NCBI GenBank assembly: GCA_043721315.1
Contig: JAYSQZ010000011.1
Span: 1 to 13,366, forward strand
Length of the DNA stretch: 13,366 bases
Source: Elstera sp043721315
GTDB lineage: Bacteria; Pseudomonadota; Alphaproteobacteria; Elsterales; Elsteraceae
Direction: 5' to 3'
The position numbers and the translations under genes were made by a program. Under the pieces are notes generated by a model that ran no database searches, was not told where the DNA came from, and saw only the letters and a program-made list of their open reading frames with translations. This document shows, piece after piece, positions 1-6,381 of the stretch. Within the stretch, counting starts at the first letter, position 1. Each line of letters begins with the position of its first letter.

Positions 1-1
1 T

Positions 2-76
2 GGCGCGGCTCTAAAAGCCGCCATTGCGGCGGCGGCCAAGGGCGCGGATGCGCCCGCCCGGCGAGGGCTAAAATAA
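2..76 (+). CDS. C-terminal tail of an upstream gene (partial)
   Basis: The window opens in a reading frame that runs from base 2 to a TAA at 74-76 and encodes 24 alanine- and lysine-rich residues ending RRGLK. Frame 3 is closed by a stop at 12-14, and frame 1, which stays open a few codons longer, gives a glycine/cysteine/arginine-rich composition that looks less natural. The GC-rich alanine composition suits the end of a real gene, but the piece is too short to assign to a family. A strong palindrome begins 4 bp after the stop, as expected at the 3' end of a transcription unit. Confidence 0.35.
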   Translation, partial: GAALKAAIAAAAKGADAPARRGLK

Positions 77-80
77 AGTG

Positions 81-116
81 AGAGCATTGTGCGTCATAGC
101 TGACGCACAATGCTCT
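81..116. repeat. Perfect 16-bp palindrome, TAGC loop
   Basis: AGAGCATTGTGCGTCA (81-96) and its exact reverse complement (101-116) are separated by the four bases TAGC. A perfect 16-bp arm is not expected by chance in a window of this size. It sits just after the stop at 74-76 and could act as a 3'-end hairpin, but no T-run follows, so it is not a classical intrinsic terminator. Its arm start (AGAGCATT) is shared with the second palindrome at 309-354, which suggests a dispersed palindromic repeat family. Confidence 0.8.
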
Positions 117-308
117 AGCATGGCATCCTACGAAACCCTGAAGTTATGTCCTCTCGTGCTTGCGGGCGGTAACTTTATTAAAATCTAATTTATTCTGCCC
201 TCCTAATGAATTTTTTAATAAAATCGAAACATATTATCGTCTTAAATTGTTTCTGATCTTTGGTGCTTCTGGGAAACTTAGAACACTCTTATCGAGTGCA
301 AGTTGCTT
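117..308. other. AT-rich gene-free segment
   Basis: This segment, especially 170-308, is much richer in A and T than the rest of the window and lies between two related palindromes. I see no convincing gene: the one open frame (about 160-429, TTG start) has no ribosome binding site and an atypical composition. It may hold the promoter of the downstream arsenate reductase gene, but I cannot pick out one convincing -35/-10 pair. Confidence 0.5.
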
Positions 309-354
309 TTTAGAGCATTTTCCGTTTGCGACAGCTAACGGTAAACGCTCTAAA
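309..354. repeat. Imperfect palindrome starting TAGAGCATTTTCC
   Basis: The arm TAGAGCATTTTCCGTT (311-326) pairs with 337-352 at 14 of 16 positions, and 309-310 pair with 353-354. The loop is about 10 nt, and T- or A/T-runs flank both sides (307-310, 353-359). The arm starts like the palindrome at 81-116. Elements with arms beginning GAGCATTTTCC are widespread intergenic palindromes in alphaproteobacteria. That family link is from memory and not searched. Confidence 0.65.
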
Positions 355-382
355 TTTTTGTTTTGTTCAGCAAAGGCTAGTT

Positions 383-400
383 GCGGGTCATCCCACCCGC
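383..400. promoter_or_regulatory. Short hairpin in the arsC leader
   Basis: GCGGGT (383-388) and ACCCGC (395-400) can form a 6-bp stem with a six-base loop, about 38 bp before the arsC start codon. It could be a leader hairpin or operator half-sites. A 6-bp match can arise by chance, and no ArsR-like regulator gene is in the window. Confidence 0.2.
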
Positions 401-438
401 TCGGGATTTGCTCTCATGTTTGGCTCTGAGGATTATCT

Positions 439-942
439 ATGAACAGTGCTCATCCCAACTATACCGTTCTTTTTCTGTGCACCGGCAACTCGGCGCGCTC
501 GATTTTGGCGGAAGCGATTTTAACGAAGGTCGCGGGCGATCGGTTCAAGGCTTATTCGGCGGGCAGTCATCCCAGGGGCAGTGTGCATCCGCTGGCGCTG
601 GAGGTGCTTAAAGCCAAGGGGCACGACACCAGTGCCTTGCGCTCCAAAAGCTGGGGCGAGTTTATTAAGCCCGGTGCCGTGCCGATGGATTTCATTTTCA
701 CCGTCTGTGATGCCGCGAGTAGGGAAACCTGCCCCGCGTGGCCCGGTGTGCCGATGACGGCCCATTGGGGGATGCCCGACCCGGCGGCGGTTGTCGGCAC
801 GGTAGCGGAACAGCGCGCCGCGTTTGAAGCGACCTATGATGTGATGGCCCGGCGTATCCAGGTTTATACCTCGTTGCCTTTCTCCACGCTCTCCAAGCTG
901 TCGCTGCTGAATGAACTAACGCAGATTGGTCGCGCGGCTTAG
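439..942 (+). CDS. arsC: Arsenate reductase, LMW-phosphatase fold (ArsC)
   Basis: A 167-residue cytoplasmic protein of the low-molecular-weight tyrosine phosphatase superfamily, of the arsenate reductase type that reduces As(V) to As(III). The phosphatase P-loop CTGNSARS lies at 14-21 with nucleophile Cys14. Cys90 (TVCDAASRETC) and Cys98 lie about where redox-relay cysteines sit in thioredoxin-coupled ArsC. The MPDPA motif supplies the acid Asp114. The ATG at 439 follows GAGGA (428-432) at normal spacing. No arsR, arsB/acr3 or other ars gene is within reach, so it stands alone, and a phosphotyrosine phosphatase role cannot be fully excluded. Its stop overlaps that of the convergent flavoenzyme gene by 3 bases. 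The trxB gene is in the window but about 3 kb away and on the other strand. Confidence 0.85.
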   Translation: MNSAHPNYTVLFLCTGNSARSILAEAILTKVAGDRFKAYSAGSHPRGSVHPLALEVLKAKGHDTSALRSKSWGEFIKPGAVPMDFIFTVCDAASRETCPAWPGVPMTAHWGMPDPAAVVGTVAEQRAAFEATYDVMARRIQVYTSLPFSTLSKLSLLNELTQIGRAA

Positions 943-2042
943 AGGCCGGTTGCCCACTGCTTAACATCGGGAAGATCACGCTGCCCTTGCACCAAGGACG
1001 CGGCGGTTTTGCCAATTATCGAGCCGAATTTGAAGCCGTGCCCGGAGCAAGCTGAAACCGCGAGCAGCTTATCCTGCTGGTGAAACACGAAGCTCTCGTG
1101 CGGCTCGACAGTGTAAAAGCAGGCTTTTGGTTCTAAAATCCGGTAAGCATCGAGGTTCCTGATCTGGCCTCGGCACTGTTCCAGCACGGCGTGCGCTTCG
1201 GCGATGGTGGCGGTGCGCGGGGCGTCGGGATCGCCCGTGCGGGAAAAACGGTGGTCGCCGATTTTAAGGCCCGTGCCGGGAATCGGCGGCACCATATAAA
1301 AGCCCGCGTTATTCTCGCCGATATTCAGCAGCATCGGCATTCGCTGCCAACGCACGACGGTCTCGGGCGGCGGGGCGACATAGACGATAATCTGCCGCGA
1401 GGGCGTGAGCGTGGGGGCCAGGGCCGGAAGCAGCTTCGTCGCCCAGGCCCCTGCCGTAACCACGACGGCATCTGCCGCAAGCCGCGTGCCCCCTGCCAGC
1501 GTTACTTGGGCTAAGACGGGATCGACAGCGACCACGGGGCTATGGGGCCGCAGGTCCGCCCCCAGAAATGCCAAATGCCGGGCAAGCGCTTGCACAATCC
1601 GCCCACAGCGCAGCGCGCCGCCGCTGCTCATCCGAAACCCACCGGTGGCAATCGCGGCCTCTTCAAGTAAGGGGTAATCGCGCGCAAGCTCGGCCTCGGT
1701 CAGCCAGTCTACAGCGTGCCCGGCTTGGGCGAGCGTTGCCACGGTCGCTTTATTATAAGCATCGGTAGGACCGCCCAATATCAGCGTTCCGGTTTCGACA
1801 TAATGGCGTTCCCCAAGATCGGCCCACATCTCGTCCCAGGCGGCATAGGCTTCCCCCACCATGCGGGTAAAGCCCAGGCGCGGGCCATAGGGGTAGCGGA
1901 TCAACCGATGGTCATCGACCGAGCTTGCCAGCGGGTTGGGGAGCGGCCCTTGCTCCAGCAGCGTAACCTGCACGCCAGACTTTTGCAGCGACCAAGCGGT
2001 CGCAAGCCCTGCAATGCCACCACCGACAACAATCACCCGCAT
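939..2042 (-). CDS. Monomeric sarcosine oxidase-like FAD amine oxidase
   Basis: A 367-residue flavoprotein of the DAO/glycine oxidase superfamily, closest in layout to monomeric sarcosine oxidase, N-methyltryptophan oxidase and pipecolate oxidase. These oxidise secondary or N-methyl amines and release H2O2. Visible features: FAD dinucleotide motif VVGGGIAGLATAWSL (5-19); DDHRLIRYPYG (43-53), matching the substrate-loop region of the family; GLKIGDH with Lys260, equivalent to the oxygen-activating lysine; KACFYTVEPHE with Cys308, where these enzymes attach FAD covalently; and SGHGFKFG (333-340). Length is close to the family norm (about 390). No signal peptide. The minus-strand leader AAGGGTGGATACATC before the ATG at 2042 supplies a purine-rich ribosome site. 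The exact substrate cannot be told from sequence, and no demethylation genes adjoin it. Confidence 0.85.
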   Translation of the reverse strand: MRVIVVGGGIAGLATAWSLQKSGVQVTLLEQGPLPNPLASSVDDHRLIRYPYGPRLGFTRMVGEAYAAWDEMWADLGERHYVETGTLILGGPTDAYNKATVATLAQAGHAVDWLTEAELARDYPLLEEAAIATGGFRMSSGGALRCGRIVQALARHLAFLGADLRPHSPVVAVDPVLAQVTLAGGTRLAADAVVVTAGAWATKLLPALAPTLTPSRQIIVYVAPPPETVVRWQRMPMLLNIGENNAGFYMVPPIPGTGLKIGDHRFSRTGDPDAPRTATIAEAHAVLEQCRGQIRNLDAYRILEPKACFYTVEPHESFVFHQQDKLLAVSACSGHGFKFGSIIGKTAASLVQGQRDLPDVKQWATGL

Positions 2043-2189
2043 GATGTATCCACCCTTCTTTCAGACCGCTCTAGCCAAGCACAGAGGGAGGGTGGGGGGG
2101 AAGAGGGTATTACCCTTCCTCACGGGCGTTTCGGCAAGAGACCGAAGCTGTTAGAATAAACGCGTCGATTATGGGAAGAGCGAAAGAAA

Positions 2190-2450
2190 ATGCCTGAAAT
2201 CAGCCGTTTTTTCGGACTTATCATAGCTATGTTTTACAATGACCATGAACCTCCGCATTTTCATGTGAGATATGGGGAGCAAAAAGCGCTTATTGCGATT
2301 GAAACCCTTGATATAATTGAAGGTATTCTTTCCCGCCGCGCTTTGGCGCTGGTGAAAGAATGGGCGACACTGCACCAAGAGGCTCTTTGGGAGGATTGGC
2401 GATTGGCGCGGCAACAGGCTCCCTTAAACCCGATTGCTCCTTTAGAGTAA
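2190..2450 (+). CDS. DUF4160 small protein
   Basis: An 86-residue protein with the DUF4160 signature: start MPEISRFFG, then MFYNDHEPPHFHVRYGE (17-33), rich in histidine, aspartate and proline, and a C-terminal helix containing LVKEWATLHQEALWEDW. The family has no firmly known activity. It is usually encoded beside a DUF2442 protein, as here (the next gene starts 4 bp after this stop), and such pairs have been suspected of toxin-antitoxin-like behaviour. Its HFH cluster could bind metal; that is inference. GGAAGAG (2174-2180) precedes the ATG at 2190. Base composition is distinctly more AT-rich than its neighbours, which suggests horizontal acquisition of the pair. Confidence 0.8.
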   Translation: MPEISRFFGLIIAMFYNDHEPPHFHVRYGEQKALIAIETLDIIEGILSRRALALVKEWATLHQEALWEDWRLARQQAPLNPIAPLE

Positions 2451-2454
2451 GCCA

Positions 2455-2724
2455 ATGCTGAAGGATATTATCTCCGTTCGCCCGCTTGAGGGGCATCGCC
2501 TCTGGCTCCAATTCGAGGATGGGGTTGAAGGCGAAGTATCGATTTCTGCCCTCGTTGCATTTTTGGGGGTTTTTGAGCCGTTGCAAGATCCAGTTCGATT
2601 TGCCGAGGTTCAGGTTAGTCCTGACCTCGGAACCGTCTATTGGCCTAATGGCGCGGACCTTGATCCCCTTGTGTTGTACCGGATATTGAGACGCTCGGGG
2701 GGCGCAACAACCGTCTTAGACTAA
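2455..2724 (+). CDS. DUF2442 small protein
   Basis: An 89-residue protein matching the DUF2442 pattern: start LKDIISVRPLEGHRLWLQFEDGVEGEVSIS (residues 2-31), a middle segment around FEPLQDP, and the hallmark GTVYWPNGADLDPLVLY near 61-77. Related proteins are small alpha/beta folds, and some homologues carry an added helix-turn-helix. This one ends soon after the core at TTVLD and has no such domain, so any regulation of its own promoter would need another mechanism. It starts 4 bp after the DUF4160 stop and is presumably translated from the same message. Function unknown; a role as partner or antidote to the DUF4160 protein is a guess from gene pairing. Confidence 0.8.
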   Translation: MLKDIISVRPLEGHRLWLQFEDGVEGEVSISALVAFLGVFEPLQDPVRFAEVQVSPDLGTVYWPNGADLDPLVLYRILRRSGGATTVLD

Positions 2725-2783
2725 CATGCAAGAATTGTTTCTGAATTATGAAATAACTGTGGCTTTGTTAATCTCTTAAAACT

Positions 2784-2812
2784 AAAAAAAAGCCCCGCAG
2801 CGAACTGCGGGG
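2784..2812 (-). terminator. Intrinsic terminator, 8-bp stem, UUCG loop
   Basis: Read on the minus strand, CCCCGCAG, loop TTCG, CTGCGGGG, then C and eight T. There is no T-run in the plus direction, so it ends a minus-strand transcript. The only minus-strand source nearby is the candidate small RNA, or readthrough from lysR. Confidence 0.85.
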
Positions 2813-2990
2813 ACAAGTTGAACAGGGAGGCTTCACGTCTGGGAGACGTAGGGTTTCAAAAGAAACCCCTAACCGGGAGGGAACCCGGTGGATTGCTGCG
2901 TCGCAACAATCACAGCAGCATAGGTAAGGTCTTGCGCATCGTAAAACTAGAGGCAAAATCCCGCGCCAGACATGCGCAACCCGCATGTCT
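2784..2990 (-). ncRNA. Candidate multi-hairpin small RNA
   Basis: The minus strand of this gene-free stretch carries a row of hairpins: 2968-2990 (9-bp stem), 2891-2911 (9 bp), 2872-2889 (6 bp), 2849-2871 (9 bp, one bulge), 2835-2849 (6 bp, three-base loop) and a terminal 8-bp stem with TTCG loop (2793-2812), followed on the minus strand by C and eight T (2791-2784). In the 2891-2911 stem one pair is a G-U wobble if read from the minus strand but an A-C mismatch from the plus strand, favouring minus-strand transcription. A weak TTAGAT/17 bp/GATACA promoter fits at 3020-2992. Expected length is about 200 nt. C-rich CCCTCCC and GCCTCCCTG segments resemble Shine-Dalgarno-binding seeds. No match to SRP, tmRNA or RNase P RNA motifs that I can recognise; 6S RNA is not excluded. 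Confidence 0.5.
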
Positions 2991-2991
2991 T

Positions 2992-3020
2992 TGTATCCCA
3001 GACATTTTTTCGAGATCTAA
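2992..3020 (-). promoter_or_regulatory. Possible sigma70-like promoter of the RNA candidate
   Basis: On the minus strand TTAGAT (3020-3015) and GATACA (2997-2992) are separated by exactly 17 bp, which would start transcription near 2985, at the edge of the first hairpin. Each hexamer matches the consensus only partly, so this is a weak prediction. Confidence 0.25.
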
Positions 3021-3024
3021 ACAG

Positions 3025-3061
3025 AAGCGCCTCCCCGGTCGAGAGTGACGGGGAGGCGCTT
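3025..3061. terminator. 13-bp hairpin downstream of lysR
   Basis: AAGCGCCTCCCCG (3025-3037) pairs perfectly with 3049-3061 around an 11-nt loop. It lies 12 bp beyond the lysR stop. In the minus direction it is followed by CTGTTTAG, a poor T-run, so termination may be partial and readthrough into the RNA candidate is conceivable. Confidence 0.6.
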
Positions 3062-3073
3062 TAAGGGATTGAT

Positions 3074-3961
3074 TTAGAAGGCTTGTGCTGAAACTTGCCG
3101 CAGCAAAAAGTCGCGTAAAACCGAAATACGCTTGGAGTTCCGCAGCTCTTCAGGATAGACGAAATAGGCCGGAACGGCGGGCACTTCCACGTCCGGCAAC
3201 AGGCGCACTAGCCCAGAATCGTCGTTCGTCATGTAATCCGGCAATGCTGCAATGCCGATACCCGACTTTACGGCCCGGTAAATGGCGTAGAAATTATTCA
3301 CCTTCAGCACTGCCCGGCTGGAGAAATCATTTCCCCCCGCTTTCAGCAGCCAATTCACTTCCGGGAAGGGCGCGCGTTTTGGATCGCCGTAGCAAATGAG
3401 CCGATGGTTGCTAAGGTCGGTCAGATCGGCGGGCGTTCCATGTTCCTTCAGATAGGCTTCCGAAGCGACGATATGGAAGTGAAACGTGGCCAAGTGGCGC
3501 TGGATAAGATCGGCCTGTCGCGGCACGGTCATGCGAACCGCGACATCGGCCTGGCGCATCGACAGGTCCAACTCGTCGTCGTCCAGCAACAGCGTTAAGC
3601 TAATTTCAGGGTGTAATTCCAAAAACTCGTTCAGCCGGGGGGCAAGCCAAGTGGAGCCGAAGGCCACGGTTGTCGTTACCTTCAACGGGCCTTTGGGGCG
3701 ATCCTTGCTTTCGTTCAGCATCGCTTCGGCCATCGCCAACTTGGCGAAGATTTCCTTAGTCGTGCGGTACAGAAGCTCGCCCTGCTCCGTGAGGATCAGG
3801 CCACGGGCATGACGGTGGAACAAGGGAACCGACAGGCTATCCTCCAGCCCGCTGATTTGGCGGCTAACCGCCGACTGGCTGAGATTCAGCGCATCCCCGG
3901 CATGCGTGAAACTTCCCGCTTCGGCAACCGCCAGGAAGACACGCAGCTTGTCCCAGTCCAT
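3074..3961 (-). CDS. LysR-family transcriptional regulator
   Basis: A 295-residue LysR-type DNA-binding regulator of usual length. The winged helix-turn-helix spans about 1-60 (WDKLRVFLAVAEAGSFTHAG, then LNLSQSAVSRQISGLE), followed by a linker helix and a periplasmic-binding-protein-like effector domain (about 90-290), with the GPLKVTTT entry strand and SGIGIAALPDYM near 233-243. The ATG at 3961 is preceded by a strong AGGAGGGG. It lies 51 bp downstream of trxB in the same direction, so the two are probably cotranscribed; this LysR/trxB adjacency is one I associate with alphaproteobacteria. It has a single cysteine (Cys190), so an OxyR-style intramolecular disulfide is not possible. Target genes and effector are unknown. 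Confidence 0.9.
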   Translation of the reverse strand: MDWDKLRVFLAVAEAGSFTHAGDALNLSQSAVSRQISGLEDSLSVPLFHRHARGLILTEQGELLYRTTKEIFAKLAMAEAMLNESKDRPKGPLKVTTTVAFGSTWLAPRLNEFLELHPEISLTLLLDDDELDLSMRQADVAVRMTVPRQADLIQRHLATFHFHIVASEAYLKEHGTPADLTDLSNHRLICYGDPKRAPFPEVNWLLKAGGNDFSSRAVLKVNNFYAIYRAVKSGIGIAALPDYMTNDDSGLVRLLPDVEVPAVPAYFVYPEELRNSKRISVLRDFLLRQVSAQAF

Positions 3962-4012
3962 TTTACCCCTCCTGTCCTGCCCGCCCCCGGATGGGGAGGG
4001 CGTTTGTTATCG

Positions 4013-4978
4013 CTATTCAGCAGCTTCGGCGCGAACGGCCTGACTGGCGAGAAACTTTTCGGCCTCAAGGGCTGCCATACAGCCCATCCCCGCCGCCGTT
4101 ACGGCTTGGCGGAAATGCTTATCCTTCACATCGCCCGCCGCATAAACGCCGGCAATGTTGGTCGCGGTCGAATCTGGCGCGGTGATGAGGTAGCCGTCGC
4201 TATCGAGCGCCAGTTTGCCTTTGAACAACTCCGTCTGCGGCACATGACCGATTGCGACGAAAACGCCGTCCACCGCAATGTCCTGAACCGAGGCATCGCG
4301 CGTGCTTTTCAGCCGAACCGCGCTCACCGTTGGCGGGGTGCCTGTCGCAAGAATATCCTCGACCGTATGATTCCAGATCACGCTGACCTTGGGATTGCCG
4401 AACAGCCGGTCTTGCAAAATTTTTTCAGCCCGCAAACTGTCGCGCCGATGAATAAGCGTAACGTGGCTGGCGTGATTGGTTAGGTATAGCGCTTCTTCTA
4501 CGGCAGTATTGCCGCCGCCGATGACGGCAACGGTCTTGCCCCGGAAGAAGAACCCGTCGCAGGTGGCGCAGGCGGAAACCCCCGCGCCGCGCAACCGCTC
4601 TTCCGCAGGCAGCCCCAACCAGCGGGCGGTGGCACCTGTGCAGATGATGATGCTGTCGGCGGTATAAACTGCGCCGCTATCGGCCTTGGCGCGGAAGGGG
4701 CGGGCGCTGACATCGACATCCGTAATAAGATCGTACACAATCTCGGTGCCAACATGCTCGGCCTGGGCGCGCATCTGATCCATCAGCCAGGGGCCTTGGA
4801 TAACGTCGGCAAAGCCGGGATAGTTTTCCACATCGGTGGTAATGGTCAGTTGGCCACCGGGCGTCATGCCGGTGACGAGCATCGGCTTCAGATTAGCGCG
4901 CGCAGCATAAATCGCCGCCGTATAGCCCGCTGGACCCGCGCCGATAATCAGGACTTTTGTGCGGCGCTGCTCCGCCAT
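4013..4978 (-). CDS. trxB: Thioredoxin reductase
   Basis: A 321-residue FAD/NADPH enzyme that reduces thioredoxin, supplying electrons for ribonucleotide reduction and thiol repair in the cytoplasm. FAD-binding GAGPAGYTAAIYAARA is at 13-28, the redox-active pair CATC at 137-140 (Cys137, Cys140), the NADPH site GGGNTAVEEAL at 154-164 with the phosphate-binding HRR at 177-179, and the C-terminal FAD motif YAAGDVKDKHFRQ near 279-291. A longer frame begins at 5032, but I chose the ATG at 4978: MAEQRR matches where the family begins, length then equals the usual 320, and AGGGG lies 9 bp upstream. lysR follows in the same direction. Confidence 0.95.
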   Translation of the reverse strand: MAEQRRTKVLIIGAGPAGYTAAIYAARANLKPMLVTGMTPGGQLTITTDVENYPGFADVIQGPWLMDQMRAQAEHVGTEIVYDLITDVDVSARPFRAKADSGAVYTADSIIICTGATARWLGLPAEERLRGAGVSACATCDGFFFRGKTVAVIGGGNTAVEEALYLTNHASHVTLIHRRDSLRAEKILQDRLFGNPKVSVIWNHTVEDILATGTPPTVSAVRLKSTRDASVQDIAVDGVFVAIGHVPQTELFKGKLALDSDGYLITAPDSTATNIAGVYAAGDVKDKHFRQAVTAAGMGCMAALEAEKFLASQAVRAEAAE

Positions 4979-5070
4979 TTCTGCAACCCCTATATTCCTT
5001 GAGCATGACCCTACCGGGCGCGGCCCCAGCAAACAAGGGTCTGTTGCCTGAAATTCCGTCTTTTCGTCCG

Positions 5071-6378
5071 TTACTTAGGCAAAAGCCACGCCCGCTTCAC
5101 GAACACATGGTGCGTTAGCAGCGTCATGCCGATCCCCACCAGCGAGCCTGCCAAAATATCGGCAAGCCAATGGGCGTTGGTAATGACCCGGCTGAGGGCG
5201 ATCACGCTGGCGAGACCATAGGCAGCGGGTGCCCAGCGTCGAGGCAACAGCAGCGCGAGAGACGTTGCGACCGCAAACACCATCGCCGTGTGGCCCGAGG
5301 GTAACGAAAGATAGAGCGCCTTCAGCGCCGGTGGATCGAACGTGTAAAGACCATGATCGAAAAATAACCGAGGGCGCGCGCGACCAATCACGCTTTTCAG
5401 CAGCGAATTGGTGATCCCGCTCACGGCGCACGCGCTGAAGAAGAAGAGCGGCGGGCGCAGTCGCAAGGTCCAGCGGTTACGGGTCGTCGCATCTGCCGCC
5501 CGCCAAGCCGCAAGCCCGCACCAGCCGATGATGAGAGCCGATCCAACTAGCCACCACACGCCGAGACCGAGATTGGTGATCGCCTCGAACACCGCGCGCA
5601 CATCATGGGGCAGGCCGCGTGCCCAGCGGGAAATATCGCGATCAAGCGCAAGGATACTGAAAGGAACAAGCGGCAGAATGATCGTGGCATAAAGCCGATA
5701 CCGCCGCAGCGGGGTGCTGGTTTGCGCCGACAGATACGCCCGCAATCGCGCGCCTCCAGGATCGAACATCGCCCAGTGCAGCGCCCAAATCAGCCCACCG
5801 ACGAAAAACCCGGCGAAGATTACGTCCGATAAAAAATGCCCGCCTTGCAGAATGCGGTTCGCGCCGAAGACCAATCCCGTCGCCAGCGCCGCTATCACGG
5901 CCCGCCGCCGCCACGCCAGCGGGGCCAGGAGCGCGGGCGCAAGAAAAGCGAAGCCCCCAGCGGCATCGCCGGAAACGAAAGCGCAGTTCTTAGCGCATTG
6001 ATCCGCTGGAATAAGCGGGGGTGAAAATTGTTTGGTGCCGCCAAACTCGATTGTATGGGAGGGGCGGGCGCGGCCCCAATTGTCTTTAAGAATCGTATTG
6101 GCCAGCAGCCCCGGCCCGAGGCCCACCGCAAGCAGCAGAAAGACGGTTTTGCGCCCGCTGAGTTTCCCCGTCACGCGACCGACAAGCGCCCCTATCGGGA
6201 TAAGCGCGATAAAGAACGGTACGGCATCATGCAGCGCTAGAAACGGAAAGCGTTGCCCCAAGGCAAAGCCCACCCCAGGCGCATAACCCAGCCCGGCGAT
6301 GCCCAGATCAATCTCGGGAAAGGCGATGAACAGCGCGCCCAGCAAGGCTGCGGCGCAGAAGACTAGAAGGGGCCGCAT
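5071..6378 (-). CDS. Tandem double-domain PAP2 membrane phosphatase
   Basis: A 435-residue integral membrane protein holding two complete PAP2 (phosphatidic acid phosphatase) domains. The second is canonical: KSVIGRARP (328-336), PSGHT (360-364), SRVITNAHWLAD (396-407). The first has KDNWGRARP (98-106), SGDAAGGF (136-143) and NRILQGGHFLSD (174-185). It keeps the nucleophile His181 but has Asp138 where the PSGH motif has its proton-donor His. Its EFGGTKQFSPP segment and the cysteine pair before the SGD motif recall LpxE-type lipid A 1-phosphatases. A hydrophobic N-terminus could be the first membrane helix. Single-domain PAP2 proteins are about 200-250 residues, so this is a fusion or duplication. 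It starts 3 bp after the GT39 gene's stop, the last of the three-gene operon. Likely substrates are undecaprenyl pyrophosphate, phosphatidylglycerol phosphate or lipid A; the sequence alone does not decide. Confidence 0.85.
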   Translation of the reverse strand: MRPLLVFCAAALLGALFIAFPEIDLGIAGLGYAPGVGFALGQRFPFLALHDAVPFFIALIPIGALVGRVTGKLSGRKTVFLLLAVGLGPGLLANTILKDNWGRARPSHTIEFGGTKQFSPPLIPADQCAKNCAFVSGDAAGGFAFLAPALLAPLAWRRRAVIAALATGLVFGANRILQGGHFLSDVIFAGFFVGGLIWALHWAMFDPGGARLRAYLSAQTSTPLRRYRLYATIILPLVPFSILALDRDISRWARGLPHDVRAVFEAITNLGLGVWWLVGSALIIGWCGLAAWRAADATTRNRWTLRLRPPLFFFSACAVSGITNSLLKSVIGRARPRLFFDHGLYTFDPPALKALYLSLPSGHTAMVFAVATSLALLLPRRWAPAAYGLASVIALSRVITNAHWLADILAGSLVGIGMTLLTHHVFVKRAWLLPK

Positions 6379-6381
6379 CGG

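Noticed and set aside
160..429. 89-codon plus-strand frame before arsC
   Set aside because: TTG start with no ribosome site, lies in AT-rich DNA, covers a palindrome and ends just before the arsC ribosome site; no recognisable protein family.
2104..2116. Palindrome AGGGTA-T-TACCCT between two divergent genes, possible operator
   Set aside because: Six-base arms with a one-base centre are expected several times by chance in this window; nothing else marks it as a binding site.
2769..2781. 13-bp match TAATCTCTTAAAA here and at 10607-10619 (in the PilZ promoter)
   Set aside because: An exact 13-bp repeat is expected about once by chance in a 13-kb window, and the two contexts differ (after a gene versus inside a promoter spacer).
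2768..2986. 72-codon cysteine-rich frame on the minus strand inside the structured RNA region
   Set aside because: No clear ribosome site, odd composition with a CCCDCC cluster, and it overlaps the terminator stem; the hairpins explain the region better.
3886..4068. Possible OxyR-like redox regulator because lysR follows trxB
   Set aside because: The protein has only one cysteine (Cys190), so it lacks the paired cysteines of OxyR; gene adjacency alone is not evidence of redox sensing.
4979..5032. 18-codon N-terminal extension of trxB (ATG at 5032)
   Set aside because: The extension is not typical of TrxB; the ATG at 4978 has a ribosome site and gives the standard length.
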